From assembly GCA_021801345.1 (NCBI GenBank), contig JAJYYA010000024.1, positions 105,612 through 169,611 on the forward strand: a DNA stretch of 64,000 nt, in the 5' to 3' direction. Below are positions 25,666-34,695 of this stretch, one piece after another. A model generated the notes under the pieces. That model saw nothing but the letters and a program-made list of their open reading frames with translations. It did not search any database and was not told where the DNA came from. A program made the position numbers and the translations under genes. Numbering within the stretch: the first letter of the stretch is position 1; each line of letters begins with the position of its first letter. This DNA is from Nitrospirota bacterium. Lineage in GTDB: Bacteria; Nitrospirota; Leptospirillia; Leptospirillales; Leptospirillaceae.

Positions 25666-26949
25666 TTATTCTTCCGATTTTGGCCCTTCCGGGGGATCGG
25701 CTATTTTTTTTCGGCGCGTTCTCTTCGGCTTTTCTGTCGCGGAAAGTTCCGGGCTCCCTTCCGTGGAGTCGGATTTTTTGCGGCTCACGCGAGTGATTGT
25801 CGCTCGTGTCGACTTGGCACTTTGGGCGGTCTTTTTGACAGGGGTCTTGCGTGTTCGGGTCGCTCTCGGCTTTTTCGGAGCCTTCCCGGACTCGCCTCCC
25901 TCCTTAGTCTTCTCCTTTGGATCACTCCCTTTCTCCCGGCTCTCCCCCTCTTCTTTCTTTTTTTTGGGTTTGGTCCCCCTCTGCCAGACCATGGAGGTGA
26001 AGTCCAGCGGGCCGAGGCGAAGCTGCCGCTTCCGGTAGACCCTCCGTCCCTGCCCCAGATCCTTGGTCGTGGTTCCGGCCTTGAATTCGCCCATCCCGAA
26101 CGGAAGTTCTCCCTTCAAGAGGGGCTTCGACACCATGTTGTGCCAGAGGTTCCGCCCCAGGCTCTCGGCCTGGGGGCCCATGAAGGAGCCGATCCCCTCG
26201 TAGGAGCGATCGAGAAGAAGGTGGGTCAGGATCGGGACAAAGAGGATCATCAAGACAAGGACCAAAAGGATCCCGATCTCGAGAACCCTGTTGACGAGGG
26301 TCTGGGAGACCGGGGCGGGCGAGAGGGCCTGGTAGAGGTTGATGGAGGAGAATATCCCGATAAGAAGGTTGTGGAAGAGAAGCCAGAGGCTGATTTCGAG
26401 AGCGTTTCTGGCCCACTGACCCACAAGGAAGAAAAGCCCCGGCACGACCGCCACGGCAAGGAGCAGCGGGCCGACGATATAGAGGAAGGCCAGGAGCGCA
26501 TAGCGCACGAGCGAAAAGGCCAGGACGATCACCTTGAGACCGTCGAGAAGGACGAGATAGAGGATCCCCATGGGGTCGGAGAGAAATCCGACGAAGGATC
26601 CGACCGATCCCGGGATGAGGCTCGACTGCCAGATCCGTTCGTAGAAGGCCAGGACAAGGCCGCTCGGATAGAGCGACTGCGCCACGGCTCCCACCATCGT
26701 GACCCCGTCTTCGAACCAGCCGTCGTAGCCGGCCAAGGTGATAAAGACGACCAGGACCCGGAGAAGGTCCCCGAAGACCCGCTCCCCTCCCCGCATCTTG
26801 AGCCAGAAAAAGACGAGCGCCACCGGGATGCTCACGAAGAGGAGCACCCGGGTGAGAGAGGCGATCTGGGCGCGTACCGGGAGGAGGACGCAGGGGATGG
26901 TCGCCGTGTCCTGGAAGACGAGGATCCCCTGCGTGGCGGGGCAGTTCAC
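25666..26949 (-). CDS. virB6: VirB6/TrbL-like polytopic membrane protein
   Basis: 427 residues. Five to six hydrophobic segments lie between residues 25 and 245 (for example SLTRVLLFVSIPVALVFFWL, LVRYALLAFLYIVGPLLLAV and ILLVLVLMILFVPILTHLLL). The central periplasmic loop contains GFLSDPMGILYLVLLDGLK. A 180-residue soluble C-terminal tail follows, ending in ~100 residues very rich in Lys, Arg, Ser and Thr. VirB6 forms part of the inner-membrane channel. The basic tail is unusual and could bind DNA or ATPase. It sits 13 bases after the VirB5-like gene. Confidence 0.75.
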   Translation of the reverse strand: MNCPATQGILVFQDTATIPCVLLPVRAQIASLTRVLLFVSIPVALVFFWLKMRGGERVFGDLLRVLVVFITLAGYDGWFEDGVTMVGAVAQSLYPSGLVLAFYERIWQSSLIPGSVGSFVGFLSDPMGILYLVLLDGLKVIVLAFSLVRYALLAFLYIVGPLLLAVAVVPGLFFLVGQWARNALEISLWLLFHNLLIGIFSSINLYQALSPAPVSQTLVNRVLEIGILLVLVLMILFVPILTHLLLDRSYEGIGSFMGPQAESLGRNLWHNMVSKPLLKGELPFGMGEFKAGTTTKDLGQGRRVYRKRQLRLGPLDFTSMVWQRGTKPKKKKEEGESREKGSDPKEKTKEGGESGKAPKKPRATRTRKTPVKKTAQSAKSTRATITRVSRKKSDSTEGSPELSATEKPKRTRRKKIADPPEGPKSEE

Positions 26950-26962
26950 TTTGGATCTCTCC

Positions 26963-27559
26963 TCACCGGTACATGATCCACTGGGGAAGGTCGATCTTTA
27001 AGATCTCCTGGTCCCGAAGGTTCTCGTAATGGTTCTGGTCGAGAACCTGTCCCTTGAGTCCCGAGCGGGAGGACTGGACCTTGAGGAGGTAAAGAAGATC
27101 CTGATGGATTGTCACCAGAGTCTGGAACATCCTCCCCTCCATGTCGGCTCCGAGGCGTATGGCCCCCTCGGGACTTGCCTGGTAGGCCATATCGTGGATG
27201 CCGGAGCCGCTTGCATAGGCGGTCTGAACCTGGGGAAGACCCGAGACGGCCTGTCCCATCCCTTCGGCGGCCGACTGAGTAACCCCCGAAACACCGGCGC
27301 CCGCGACCGGAGCCGGAAGAGTCATGACAGGAACCGCCGGAAGCATCGGGGTCGCATAATAATCGTTGCCCCGGTTCTTCATGAGGAAGATCTGGTGGAA
27401 ACGGCTCATAGAAAGACGCATCTGGTTTTCGACCCAGAGGATGCGGCTTTCGATGACGGTGTTGGGTCCGGGCAGGACCCCGGCCCAGGCCTTCTCCGGA
27501 AAGAACCCGGCGAAGAGAGCCCCGAAAAAGATCAGGAAAAGAGCCTTTCTCTGGATCAC
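26963..27559 (-). CDS. VirB5/TrbJ-like secreted pilus-associated protein
   Basis: 198 residues with a classical signal peptide (KALFLIFFGALFAGFFPEKAWA, cut after AWA). The mature part is mostly helical: VLPGPNTVIESRILWVENQM, an Ala/Gly/Val-rich middle, and a long C-terminal helix pair (FQTLVTIHQDLLYLLKVQSS). The position between virB4 and virB6 and the helical export form fit VirB5/TrbJ, the minor pilus-tip protein. Sequence similarity in this family is weak, so the call is positional. It overlaps virB4 by 4 bases. Confidence 0.6.
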   Translation of the reverse strand: MIQRKALFLIFFGALFAGFFPEKAWAGVLPGPNTVIESRILWVENQMRLSMSRFHQIFLMKNRGNDYYATPMLPAVPVMTLPAPVAGAGVSGVTQSAAEGMGQAVSGLPQVQTAYASGSGIHDMAYQASPEGAIRLGADMEGRMFQTLVTIHQDLLYLLKVQSSRSGLKGQVLDQNHYENLRDQEILKIDLPQWIMYR

Positions 27560-30087
27560 GAATCCTCCGCATCACGTTTGTCCCACGTTCTTTCGGCGAG
27601 CATGAGAAGTGCCTCCCTCACCGAGCCGGCCGAAGCCAGTGCCTCTCCAAAGATCCGGTCCTCCTCGGGGGAGCGGGCGGCCATCCAGTACTCAAGGGGC
27701 GAGGGCTCAAGGCGCAGGATTCCCCTGCGCATCCCCATGGAGAGGTAGCACTCGGAAAACTCGCCCCGGGAGAAGTCCAGAGCATTGATGATCTCGGTCT
27801 CGCGCTCCGAGAGGCCGATCTTTCGGTAGGTCTCCGGAAGCACAGAGCAAGGAAATATCCACTTCCAGGAAGAGTTGCCGAGGATCCCTCCCTCCCGGCC
27901 TTCTCCCAGCCAGTCCTCGGGCGACTGGCTCATGGCCACCACCCCGCCCCCGAACTTGCGGGCAGTCCGGTACATGTGCTCGAGAAAGCCCGTTCCCGAA
28001 AACTGCGTCATCAGCCGGTGGGCCTCGTCGTAGACGAAGTAGAGTTTGCGGTTTTTCTCCCGGAAGAGCTTCTCCATCGAGATCCCGGCGATGAAGGCAA
28101 AGACGATTCCCCGGAGAGCCTCCTGCCGGTCGAGCCCGGAGAGGTCGAAGGCAAGGATCCTGGATCGGGGACGGAAGCCTTCCGGGTTGTTGAAAAGGGG
28201 CGCGTAAAGACCCGTCGACCAGGACTCGAGGGTCTTGGCCATGCGGACCGAGGCCTCCTCGTCCTCGGCGTCCCTCCCCCGGAAGGAAAAAAGGGTTCTC
28301 ACGAGGTCGGTCAGACAGGGGCGGCCCCCGCTTTCGGGCAGCCGGTCGTAGAGATCCCCCAGACACTGGCCCAGGATGCTCCGGTGGAGCGGGGCGACGG
28401 GATGGGCGGTGATCAGGAAGGTCTCGATCAGGGCTACGAGAAATCCCATCCAGTCGGGATCGTAAAGCCCCCCTTCCCTCTGGAGATCCTCCTTGAGAGG
28501 AAAGGGGTTTAAAGAAAAGTTCCCCGACAGGTCGATCCGTACGTAGTCGCCTCCGAAGAAAGAAGAAAGCCTCTCGAAGTCCCCCCCGCTCTCGACGATG
28601 ACGGCGTGGTGGGAAGAACTTGAAAGAAGATACTGGGAGAGGAGCATCTTGACGCCAAAGGACTTGCCCGACCCGGACCGACCCAAAACAAGACCATTGG
28701 CATTGGGAATCTCCCGGCTCCAGAAGTCGAGACCCAGAATCTCCTGACGGTGGTTCTTCGCCACAAACCAGGGATTCGCCATGTCGGGAAAGCGATCCCA
28801 TACCGGGAGGAATCGGCTTGCCTGAGCGGCCGTTACGACCTCCCAGCGGTCGTTGGCACAGCCGTCGGCTGGAAACTGGCTCCGGAAGAGAGGCCACTGG
28901 CGATAGGGCTCCGCGGCGCAGAGCGCCCCGTCGGCTTCGGAAAAGGCCCTCACCGTCTGTTGACCGAGCTCCGAGAGCCGGCGCCTGTCCGGGTGCCAGT
29001 ATCCCAATGTGAGGTTGAGGAGAAGCGGAGCGCTCTCCTCCTCCGGGGCCTCGTGAAGCGTCTTGAGAAAGTCGTCCTGCTCGGCAATGACCGACTCGAG
29101 ACGGTAGGACTTGCCCGGAAGAAGCAGAGTCAAAAACCGGTTGACGGTCGCATTGGACTGGATCGATCGGCTGGCGAGGTTCCGATCGGGCTTGAAGAGA
29201 TTGACCGTCAGGTCGCAGTCGAAGTCGGGTCCCTCGAGGATGGGCGCCAGCGTCTCCCTGTGAAAGGTCGACGGAAGCTGCCGGAGAGCGTGGAACCGTC
29301 CCCAAAGCACCTCCCCGTCGGGTCGATAGGCCTTGATCTCTCCCGGAAACTCTTGAAAGGTCGTCTGGAAGAGCGGGGGAATTTTTCCCCGGGACTCCCC
29401 GCCGAAGGGCACCTTAGTCATGAGACCGGGGTTGGCCCGGCAGGCCAGATGGGCCAGGATCTCCTCTTCTCCCGGCGAGCGTCCTTCCATGCCGGCCCCG
29501 GGGAGAAGGGCCAACACCGCCTCCTCGAGCTGACGGATTTCCCTGAGACGCTCCCCCCGTCTCTTCTCCGTCTCCTCGCCTCCCTTGGGGAGGGGGGCGG
29601 GAGCCCCCCTGGGAAAGTGCGAAAGCCTGAGCCTCTCCCGCTCGCGATCGGGATAGCCGACGATCGCCATGACAAGGCTTCTCTTCCTGGCGGGACGAGC
29701 AAGAAAGTCCTGGCTCTTGTCGGCAGAGAGAAGCCCCTCTCCCCCCTCCTCCCCTTCTTCGCTCCAGGAGAAGAGGGTGTCGGCCGGCGGGAAGCCGTCG
29801 GGAAGAAGAAAGGACCTTTCTCCGGGGATCCCGTGGCGGACCTCCACCCGAAACTGCATCCCGTAGCCCGGGGGAAGGTGGGCCAGAAGAGTCTGGATCC
29901 CACGATAGAGCTGAAGAGTCTCGTCGGAGTCTAAAGGAAAGATGTTGGCCCCCGACAAAAAGAGCAGTCGTGAAAGCCGACCGCTTTGACCCACGAGGGT
30001 CTTCCCCGAAAGCGCCGCCAGATCGAAGAGACGATGGACGGAGTCCGAGGACTCTTTTCTGCGCCCCCACAACGTTCTACTCGACAA
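27556..30087 (-). CDS. virB4: VirB4/TraC-type secretion ATPase
   Basis: 843 residues, the expected size. Walker A is GRSGSGKS at 469-476 within NANGLVLGRSGSGKS; Walker B is YFVYDEAHRLM around 683-693; GGGVVAMSQSPEDWL follows, a typical VirB4 motif. The N-terminal ~400 residues form the VirB4-specific domain (TLPGKSY-like region LLLPGKSYRLESVIAEQDDF). VirB4 powers pilus assembly and substrate transfer at the inner membrane. The start is the TTG at 30087, inside the end of virB3, consistent with coupled translation. This is the only dedicated secretion ATPase in the window. Confidence 0.9.
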   Translation of the reverse strand: MSSRTLWGRRKESSDSVHRLFDLAALSGKTLVGQSGRLSRLLFLSGANIFPLDSDETLQLYRGIQTLLAHLPPGYGMQFRVEVRHGIPGERSFLLPDGFPPADTLFSWSEEGEEGGEGLLSADKSQDFLARPARKRSLVMAIVGYPDRERERLRLSHFPRGAPAPLPKGGEETEKRRGERLREIRQLEEAVLALLPGAGMEGRSPGEEEILAHLACRANPGLMTKVPFGGESRGKIPPLFQTTFQEFPGEIKAYRPDGEVLWGRFHALRQLPSTFHRETLAPILEGPDFDCDLTVNLFKPDRNLASRSIQSNATVNRFLTLLLPGKSYRLESVIAEQDDFLKTLHEAPEEESAPLLLNLTLGYWHPDRRRLSELGQQTVRAFSEADGALCAAEPYRQWPLFRSQFPADGCANDRWEVVTAAQASRFLPVWDRFPDMANPWFVAKNHRQEILGLDFWSREIPNANGLVLGRSGSGKSFGVKMLLSQYLLSSSSHHAVIVESGGDFERLSSFFGGDYVRIDLSGNFSLNPFPLKEDLQREGGLYDPDWMGFLVALIETFLITAHPVAPLHRSILGQCLGDLYDRLPESGGRPCLTDLVRTLFSFRGRDAEDEEASVRMAKTLESWSTGLYAPLFNNPEGFRPRSRILAFDLSGLDRQEALRGIVFAFIAGISMEKLFREKNRKLYFVYDEAHRLMTQFSGTGFLEHMYRTARKFGGGVVAMSQSPEDWLGEGREGGILGNSSWKWIFPCSVLPETYRKIGLSERETEIINALDFSRGEFSECYLSMGMRRGILRLEPSPLEYWMAARSPEEDRIFGEALASAGSVREALLMLAERTWDKRDAEDS

Positions 30088-30319
30088 GGTGCACCCTCTT
30101 GCGGAGGAGATAGGAGAGCCAGCCGCGGATCGTTCCTTCCCCCGATCTCCGGACCCAGAAGAGCGCCGTCAGGGAAAGGGCCAGAAGAAAAAGAAGAAAG
30201 ACGAGGTTTGCCCCGAAGAGAAATCCTCCCAAAATGAATCCCAGGGGAAGCGAAAGATCCCACGGAACCTGATAGCGGCCGAGCAGAGGGGTCTTGAGAA
30301 TGTGGCGATAGGCGTCCAT
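30077..30319 (-). CDS. virB3: VirB3/TrbD-like small membrane protein
   Basis: 80 residues from the ATG at 30319, which overlaps the stop of the preceding gene by one base. The sequence begins with RHILKTPLLGRYQVPWDLSL, resembling the VirB3 start ('...pLxRPxxxxGVp...'), followed by one hydrophobic hairpin (LGFILGGFLFGANLVFLLFLLA, then LSLTALFWV) and a basic end. VirB3 associates with VirB4 in the inner membrane. It overlaps virB4 by 11 bases. The call rests on size, topology and gene order. Confidence 0.72.
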   Translation of the reverse strand: MDAYRHILKTPLLGRYQVPWDLSLPLGFILGGFLFGANLVFLLFLLALSLTALFWVRRSGEGTIRGWLSYLLRKRVHLVE

Positions 30320-30585
30320 CAGAGTCCTGCCCAGACGGTCAGTGTGTCCCAGATCGCCTTGGACATGAGCACAAGGGCACCTCCGGCTACGGTCATAACT
30401 CCCTGGCGGATCCCGTCGGCGTCGTGGCTCTTCATGGCGAATCCGGCCCGGGCCATGCCCAGGACAAAGAGAAAGGCGCCCAGTCCATAGACAACGAAGT
30501 TGGCGACGTTGTTTGCAAACTCGGTAATGAGGGGATTTTCCCCAAAGTTGTCGACGAAGACATTTACAAGCTCGGCATGCGGCAT
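30319..30585 (-). CDS. virB2: VirB2/TrbC-like pilin subunit
   Basis: 88 residues from the ATG at 30585, chosen because GAAAGGAGGGCTGCC lies directly upstream. Two hydrophobic helices are present: NFVVYGLGAFLFVLGMARAG and GVMTVAGGALVLMSKAIWDT, with a short basic loop (KSHDADGIRQ). This is the layout of VirB2/TrbC pilins. There is no long cleavable signal, which some members lack. It is first in the operon, as VirB2 often is, and its strong ribosome-binding site fits a structural subunit made in excess. Confidence 0.68.
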   Translation of the reverse strand: MPHAELVNVFVDNFGENPLITEFANNVANFVVYGLGAFLFVLGMARAGFAMKSHDADGIRQGVMTVAGGALVLMSKAIWDTLTVWAGL

Positions 30586-30646
30586 GGCAGCCCTCCTTTC
30601 GGAGGAGATCCCTGAGCAATTAAAATGCCAGTGCGCAAGCATCTGT

Positions 30647-30675
30647 TAAATAAGGAAATATAAATACCTTATCAA
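30647..30675 (-). promoter_or_regulatory. Predicted promoter of the type IV secretion operon
   Basis: On the minus strand TTGATA (30675-30670) and TATTTA (30652-30647) are 17 bases apart. The hexamers lie 62 to 90 bases ahead of virB2, in an AT-rich stretch. ATAAGG/CCTTAT form a small inverted repeat across the spacer, which could be an operator. Confidence 0.5.
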
Positions 30676-31207
30676 AGGAGACTGCCTTCACAGGAGAAAG
30701 AGGAGAGCATAGGAATCTGTTTAAAACAAATACAAATAAAAGAATTTTAAAACGCCAAAAATGAATGGACGAGAACAAGAATCGTTTTCATATACGAAAA
30801 AGAAAGCCCTTCCCTAAAAAGGCCGGATAAAATTCTTTTCTTTTCCATCTTGCCAACACATCCCGGGGCGTGTAAAATTCGAGGGATTGAAATATCGGAG
30901 CGTTTTTGCACAGGTTTCCTGTGCGGCTTCACACTCGCCGCACACCCTTGACAAGGTTCCCGATTTTCAGATGGCCTGGTGCCCCGTCTCCCCCGACAAT
31001 GAGGTCGGGATCAAAGCCGGGTTCTCCGGGATCAAGAAGAGAAGGCCTCTCGATCAACGGCGAGTCGACGGCTTATCGCCCCCTCTCCCCCTGGTCATAT
31101 ACGAGCGCACTCTTCAAAAAAGGTCCGAGGAAAAGACGATGGGACTCTTCCCGTCCTTACCCTTAGGACCTCACCACCACCTATTCCATTCACCGAGGAG
31201 GGAATTC
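30676..31207. other. Long intergenic region upstream of icd
   Basis: No convincing gene. The left part (30680-30880) is AT-rich; the right part is the icd leader. GCACAGG-TTT-CCTGTGC at 30908-30924 is a perfect 7-bp palindrome and CCCGAC-GTCGGG occurs near 30990-31010. The open frame can be extended upstream of the icd ATG to 30887 but the added residues look random and lack a start site. A long regulated leader is possible. Confidence 0.45.
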
Positions 31208-32458
<1,251 letters not shown>

Positions 32459-32487
32459 GAGCGACCCTTTCGGGTCCAGAAACGGCA

Positions 32488-32516
32488 AGGGGAGCCCACA
32501 AGGCTCCCCTTTTTTT
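32488..32516 (+). terminator. Intrinsic terminator of icd
   Basis: AGGGGAGCC pairs with GGCTCCCCT (32488-32496 and 32502-32510) across a 5-base loop, followed by six T residues. It lies 30 bases past the icd stop, a textbook rho-independent terminator. Confidence 0.92.
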
Positions 32517-32570
32517 GTCTGTTTTTTTCAAGGTGGTTCATTTTGCCGAAATTACCTGGGGGAGGGAGCC

Positions 32571-32954
32571 TTAATTCAGGACTTTTTGAGCCTGCTCCGC
32601 CATCTTCTTGCGAGCAAGCAAGAGGACGCGAACATTCGCAAGAGCCTCGAGAAGCGCTTCGAGAATGTCTTCGGCAGAGTCGATGTATTCGTGCACAAGG
32701 CGGTTTCGCAACTCGCGAAGCGCAATCCATTCTTCACTCGAGGCAATCCAGCCGAACCTTTCGGCACGAGAAAGGTTGTCGAACTGGGTGCCGACTTTTT
32801 CGAGGCTGGCTCCGAGAAGAGTCGGAAGAAGCGTGTCTCCGACCGTATCCTTCAGTCGGGAGAAACGGGAGACAAAGGCCTCGAGCATCTCTCCATGGGA
32901 CTCGTTTTTTTCGAGATTTTGGATCCAGACGATATCGGGCTGGGCCTCCCTAAG
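32571..32954 (-). pseudogene. hepT: HEPN (HepT-like) toxin gene, 3' part, cut by an ISAzo13-family insertion
   Basis: This holds the C-terminal ~125 residues of a HEPN protein: PDIVWIQNLEKNESHGE, EAFVSRFSRLKDTVGD, then the catalytic RNxxxH as LRELRNRLVHEYIDS. HEPN toxins of this type are RNases paired with an MNT nucleotidyltransferase. Translation upstream of position 32954 runs into the transposon. Joining it to 34395-34297 across the 6-bp duplication CTTAGG (minus strand) restores one continuous frame, ...TARL then REAQPD..., with no frameshift. So the gene was intact before the insertion. The part left here has no proper start. Confidence 0.85.
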
Positions 32955-34296
32955 GGCCCGTTAAAATATTACGTTAACATTTTGAGCTTTTCGGAGAGAT
33001 CACATAATTCCAATCTCCTCGAAAGTCAGCGCGTTTGATGTTGATATCTTTGAGTTCCTCCTCGCTGACCACCGTTCCGGTCGGGTATTTATTCGAATCG
33101 AGGACCGCATGCACTTTGAGTCCTGTTTTTGTTCGCGTATTGGCGATCAGATTCACCACCACCTCGTGGCTGGTGAGGGGGATACCCTTCCAATTCATCG
33201 AAATGTGGGAGAAAAGCTGGTGCTCGATCTTGTTCCATTTGCTCGTTCCGGGAGGAAAATGACTCACCCGGATAGGCCGACCGATCTCGTCGGCCAAGGC
33301 CTGCAACTCTTTTTTCCAGAGGCGAGAACGGGATCCGTTGCTGCCTCCGCCATCGGCCGTGACGAAGATCTCTGGACAGTCGGGGTAAAGCTCTTTTCCC
33401 CGCAGGCTCCACCAGCGGCAAAGGCTCTCCACGGCAAAGGTTGCCGTGTCGTGGTCCGTTCCCACGTTCACCCATCCTTCCTTCCGGTGGATATCATAGA
33501 CTCCATAAGGCGCCACCTTTCCGGCATCCTCAGGAAAGTCGTGATCGTTCACCGGAGTGGGCGACCCTTTCGGATTCCAGGTTCGCCCGGGATTCTTGAA
33601 CTCTCCGATCAGTTCTTTCTTTTTGGTGTCGACCGACAGAACGGGAATTCCCTCTTGAAGAGACTTGTCCGCCCGGTCGTTGATAAAGTTGAACTGGGGA
33701 TCCCGATCGTTGTTTTTCGCCGCCTTTCCTTCCTTGATCTTGGCGTTGCCCTGCAGGCTGTAGTTCAGAAGCCCCAGAAGCTCTCCCACTGTGACGTGGC
33801 TGACCTTGTACCCCATCGCCTTCAATTCGTCCGAGAGAGTCCGCAGGCTCTTTGTCGTCCATCGGAGGGGCGACATCGGATCTCCCCGCGTCACCGGCTC
33901 GACCAGCGACTCCAGATCCTTCAGAATGTTCGGATATTTCTTGCTGGCTTTCTTCTGTCCCGCACCCGGACGCCTGACATTGCCCGGAGGAAGAGGACTG
34001 GGACCATGACGCGCCTTGTTCTTGATCTCAAGAATTCCTCGGCTGATCGTCTGGCGGGCAAGTCCTGTGGCTTTCGCCACGGCCACTCCTCCGCCATGAC
34101 CAAGGCTGATCGCTTCGTTTCCAGCCCAGAGACGACAGGCGCGCTCGTCCATGCTCCATTTCAGCCGACTATATCGTTCCGCCACATCGCGAATGGTCTC
34201 TTCTTCGGTTTTCATGGCGCGATCATATCATTGAGGAGTGAAGATGTCCAGCCCCTCCAGTCGCATTGTAAATGTTAATCTAATAAATTAACGGGT
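32955..34296 (-). mobile_element. ISAzo13-family insertion sequence, complete
   Basis: 1342 bp with one transposase gene. The ends are related inverted repeats: GCCCGTTAAAATATTACG on the left and, read inward on the other strand, ACCCGTTAATTTATTAG, with a shared TTAACATTT after it (about 19 of 23 core positions match). CCTAAG is present on both sides (32949-32954 and 34297-34302), giving a 6-bp target duplication. It interrupts a HEPN toxin gene. Confidence 0.88.
32974..34215 (-). CDS. ISAzo13-family transposase
   Basis: 413 residues, DDE-type transposase of the ISAzo13 (Rhodopirellula-transposase, PF07592) family. An N-terminal helix-turn-helix region (VAVAKATGLARQTISRGILE) is followed by the catalytic core: Asp in GIPVLSVDTKKKELIGEFKN, Asp in EIFVTADGGGSNGSRSRLWK, and Glu in SKWNKIEHQLFSHISMNW. 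Family segments RWTTKSLRTLSDELKAMGY and GYKVSHVTVGELL are also present. The frame is intact, so the element may still be active. The stop lies 19 bases inside the left end. Confidence 0.93.
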   Translation of the reverse strand: MKTEEETIRDVAERYSRLKWSMDERACRLWAGNEAISLGHGGGVAVAKATGLARQTISRGILEIKNKARHGPSPLPPGNVRRPGAGQKKASKKYPNILKDLESLVEPVTRGDPMSPLRWTTKSLRTLSDELKAMGYKVSHVTVGELLGLLNYSLQGNAKIKEGKAAKNNDRDPQFNFINDRADKSLQEGIPVLSVDTKKKELIGEFKNPGRTWNPKGSPTPVNDHDFPEDAGKVAPYGVYDIHRKEGWVNVGTDHDTATFAVESLCRWWSLRGKELYPDCPEIFVTADGGGSNGSRSRLWKKELQALADEIGRPIRVSHFPPGTSKWNKIEHQLFSHISMNWKGIPLTSHEVVVNLIANTRTKTGLKVHAVLDSNKYPTGTVVSEEELKDINIKRADFRGDWNYVISPKSSKC

Positions 34297-34395
34297 CCTA
34301 AGTCTTGCCGTGGTTCGCTCAAGCTGGCGAGCCTCGCACTCCATGAGAACAAGAAGACGTTCCAGACGATTTCTCTCCTTGCCGGAAAGGCTCAC
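34297..34395 (-). pseudogene. hepT: HEPN (HepT-like) toxin gene, 5' part
   Basis: GTG at 34395 starts SLSGKERNRLERLLVLMECE, then ARQLERTTARLR. The start overlaps the nucleotidyltransferase stop by four bases (GTGA), the classic coupling of mntA-hepT operons. After ~33 codons the frame meets the insertion. The remainder lies at 32571-32954. The last six bases are the target duplication. Confidence 0.85.
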
Positions 34396-34665
34396 AAGAC
34401 GACTCCGTATTTGTGGGCCTCATCGTCGATCGGCCGTAGCCTCCCCCCCGGATTCCGGATGAGCAGGTCGACGCGACGTCCGCCAAGCTTTATTGCAAGC
34501 GTCGCCGCAAGCTGACATTCTGTACAGACTCTACGCAAGACAACGTTTTCGGGCTCAAGATGAAGATCGATGTCTCCCCCCTTCTTCGTATTGTCAGCGC
34601 GACTTCCAAAGAGGCGAACCACGGTCCCGGTTCCGAGTCTGTCGGAAACGACTGTTTTTATGATT
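34392..34665 (-). pseudogene. mntA: MNT nucleotidyltransferase antitoxin, 3' part, cut by an ISL3-family transposon
   Basis: This holds most of a minimal nucleotidyltransferase: TVVSDRLGTGTVVRLFGSRA, DNTKKGGDIDLHLEPENVVL and VDLLIRNPGGRLRPIDDEAH. The G-S-x10-D-x-D active site is complete. MntA-type antitoxins add AMP to the HEPN partner to block it. The first ~10 codons are missing here, because the ISL3-family transposon begins at 34666; they are found at 38370-38395. Rejoining across the 8-bp duplication gives MRIDERSRKIIKTVVSD... with no break. Confidence 0.85.
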
Positions 34666-34695
34666 GGGTATTCGGATTTTGTGATTGATTTAGGA

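Noticed and set aside
27707..29305. 532-codon open frame on the minus strand
   Set aside because: Alternative frame of virB4; Pro/Arg/Gly-rich with no motifs.
30908..30924. Palindrome as a terminator of the secretion operon region
   Set aside because: No T-run follows on either strand, and both neighbouring genes point away from it.
30887..31207. N-terminal extension of isocitrate dehydrogenase
   Set aside because: The added residues look random, and the ATG at 31208 has a strong ribosome-binding site and matches the usual protein start.
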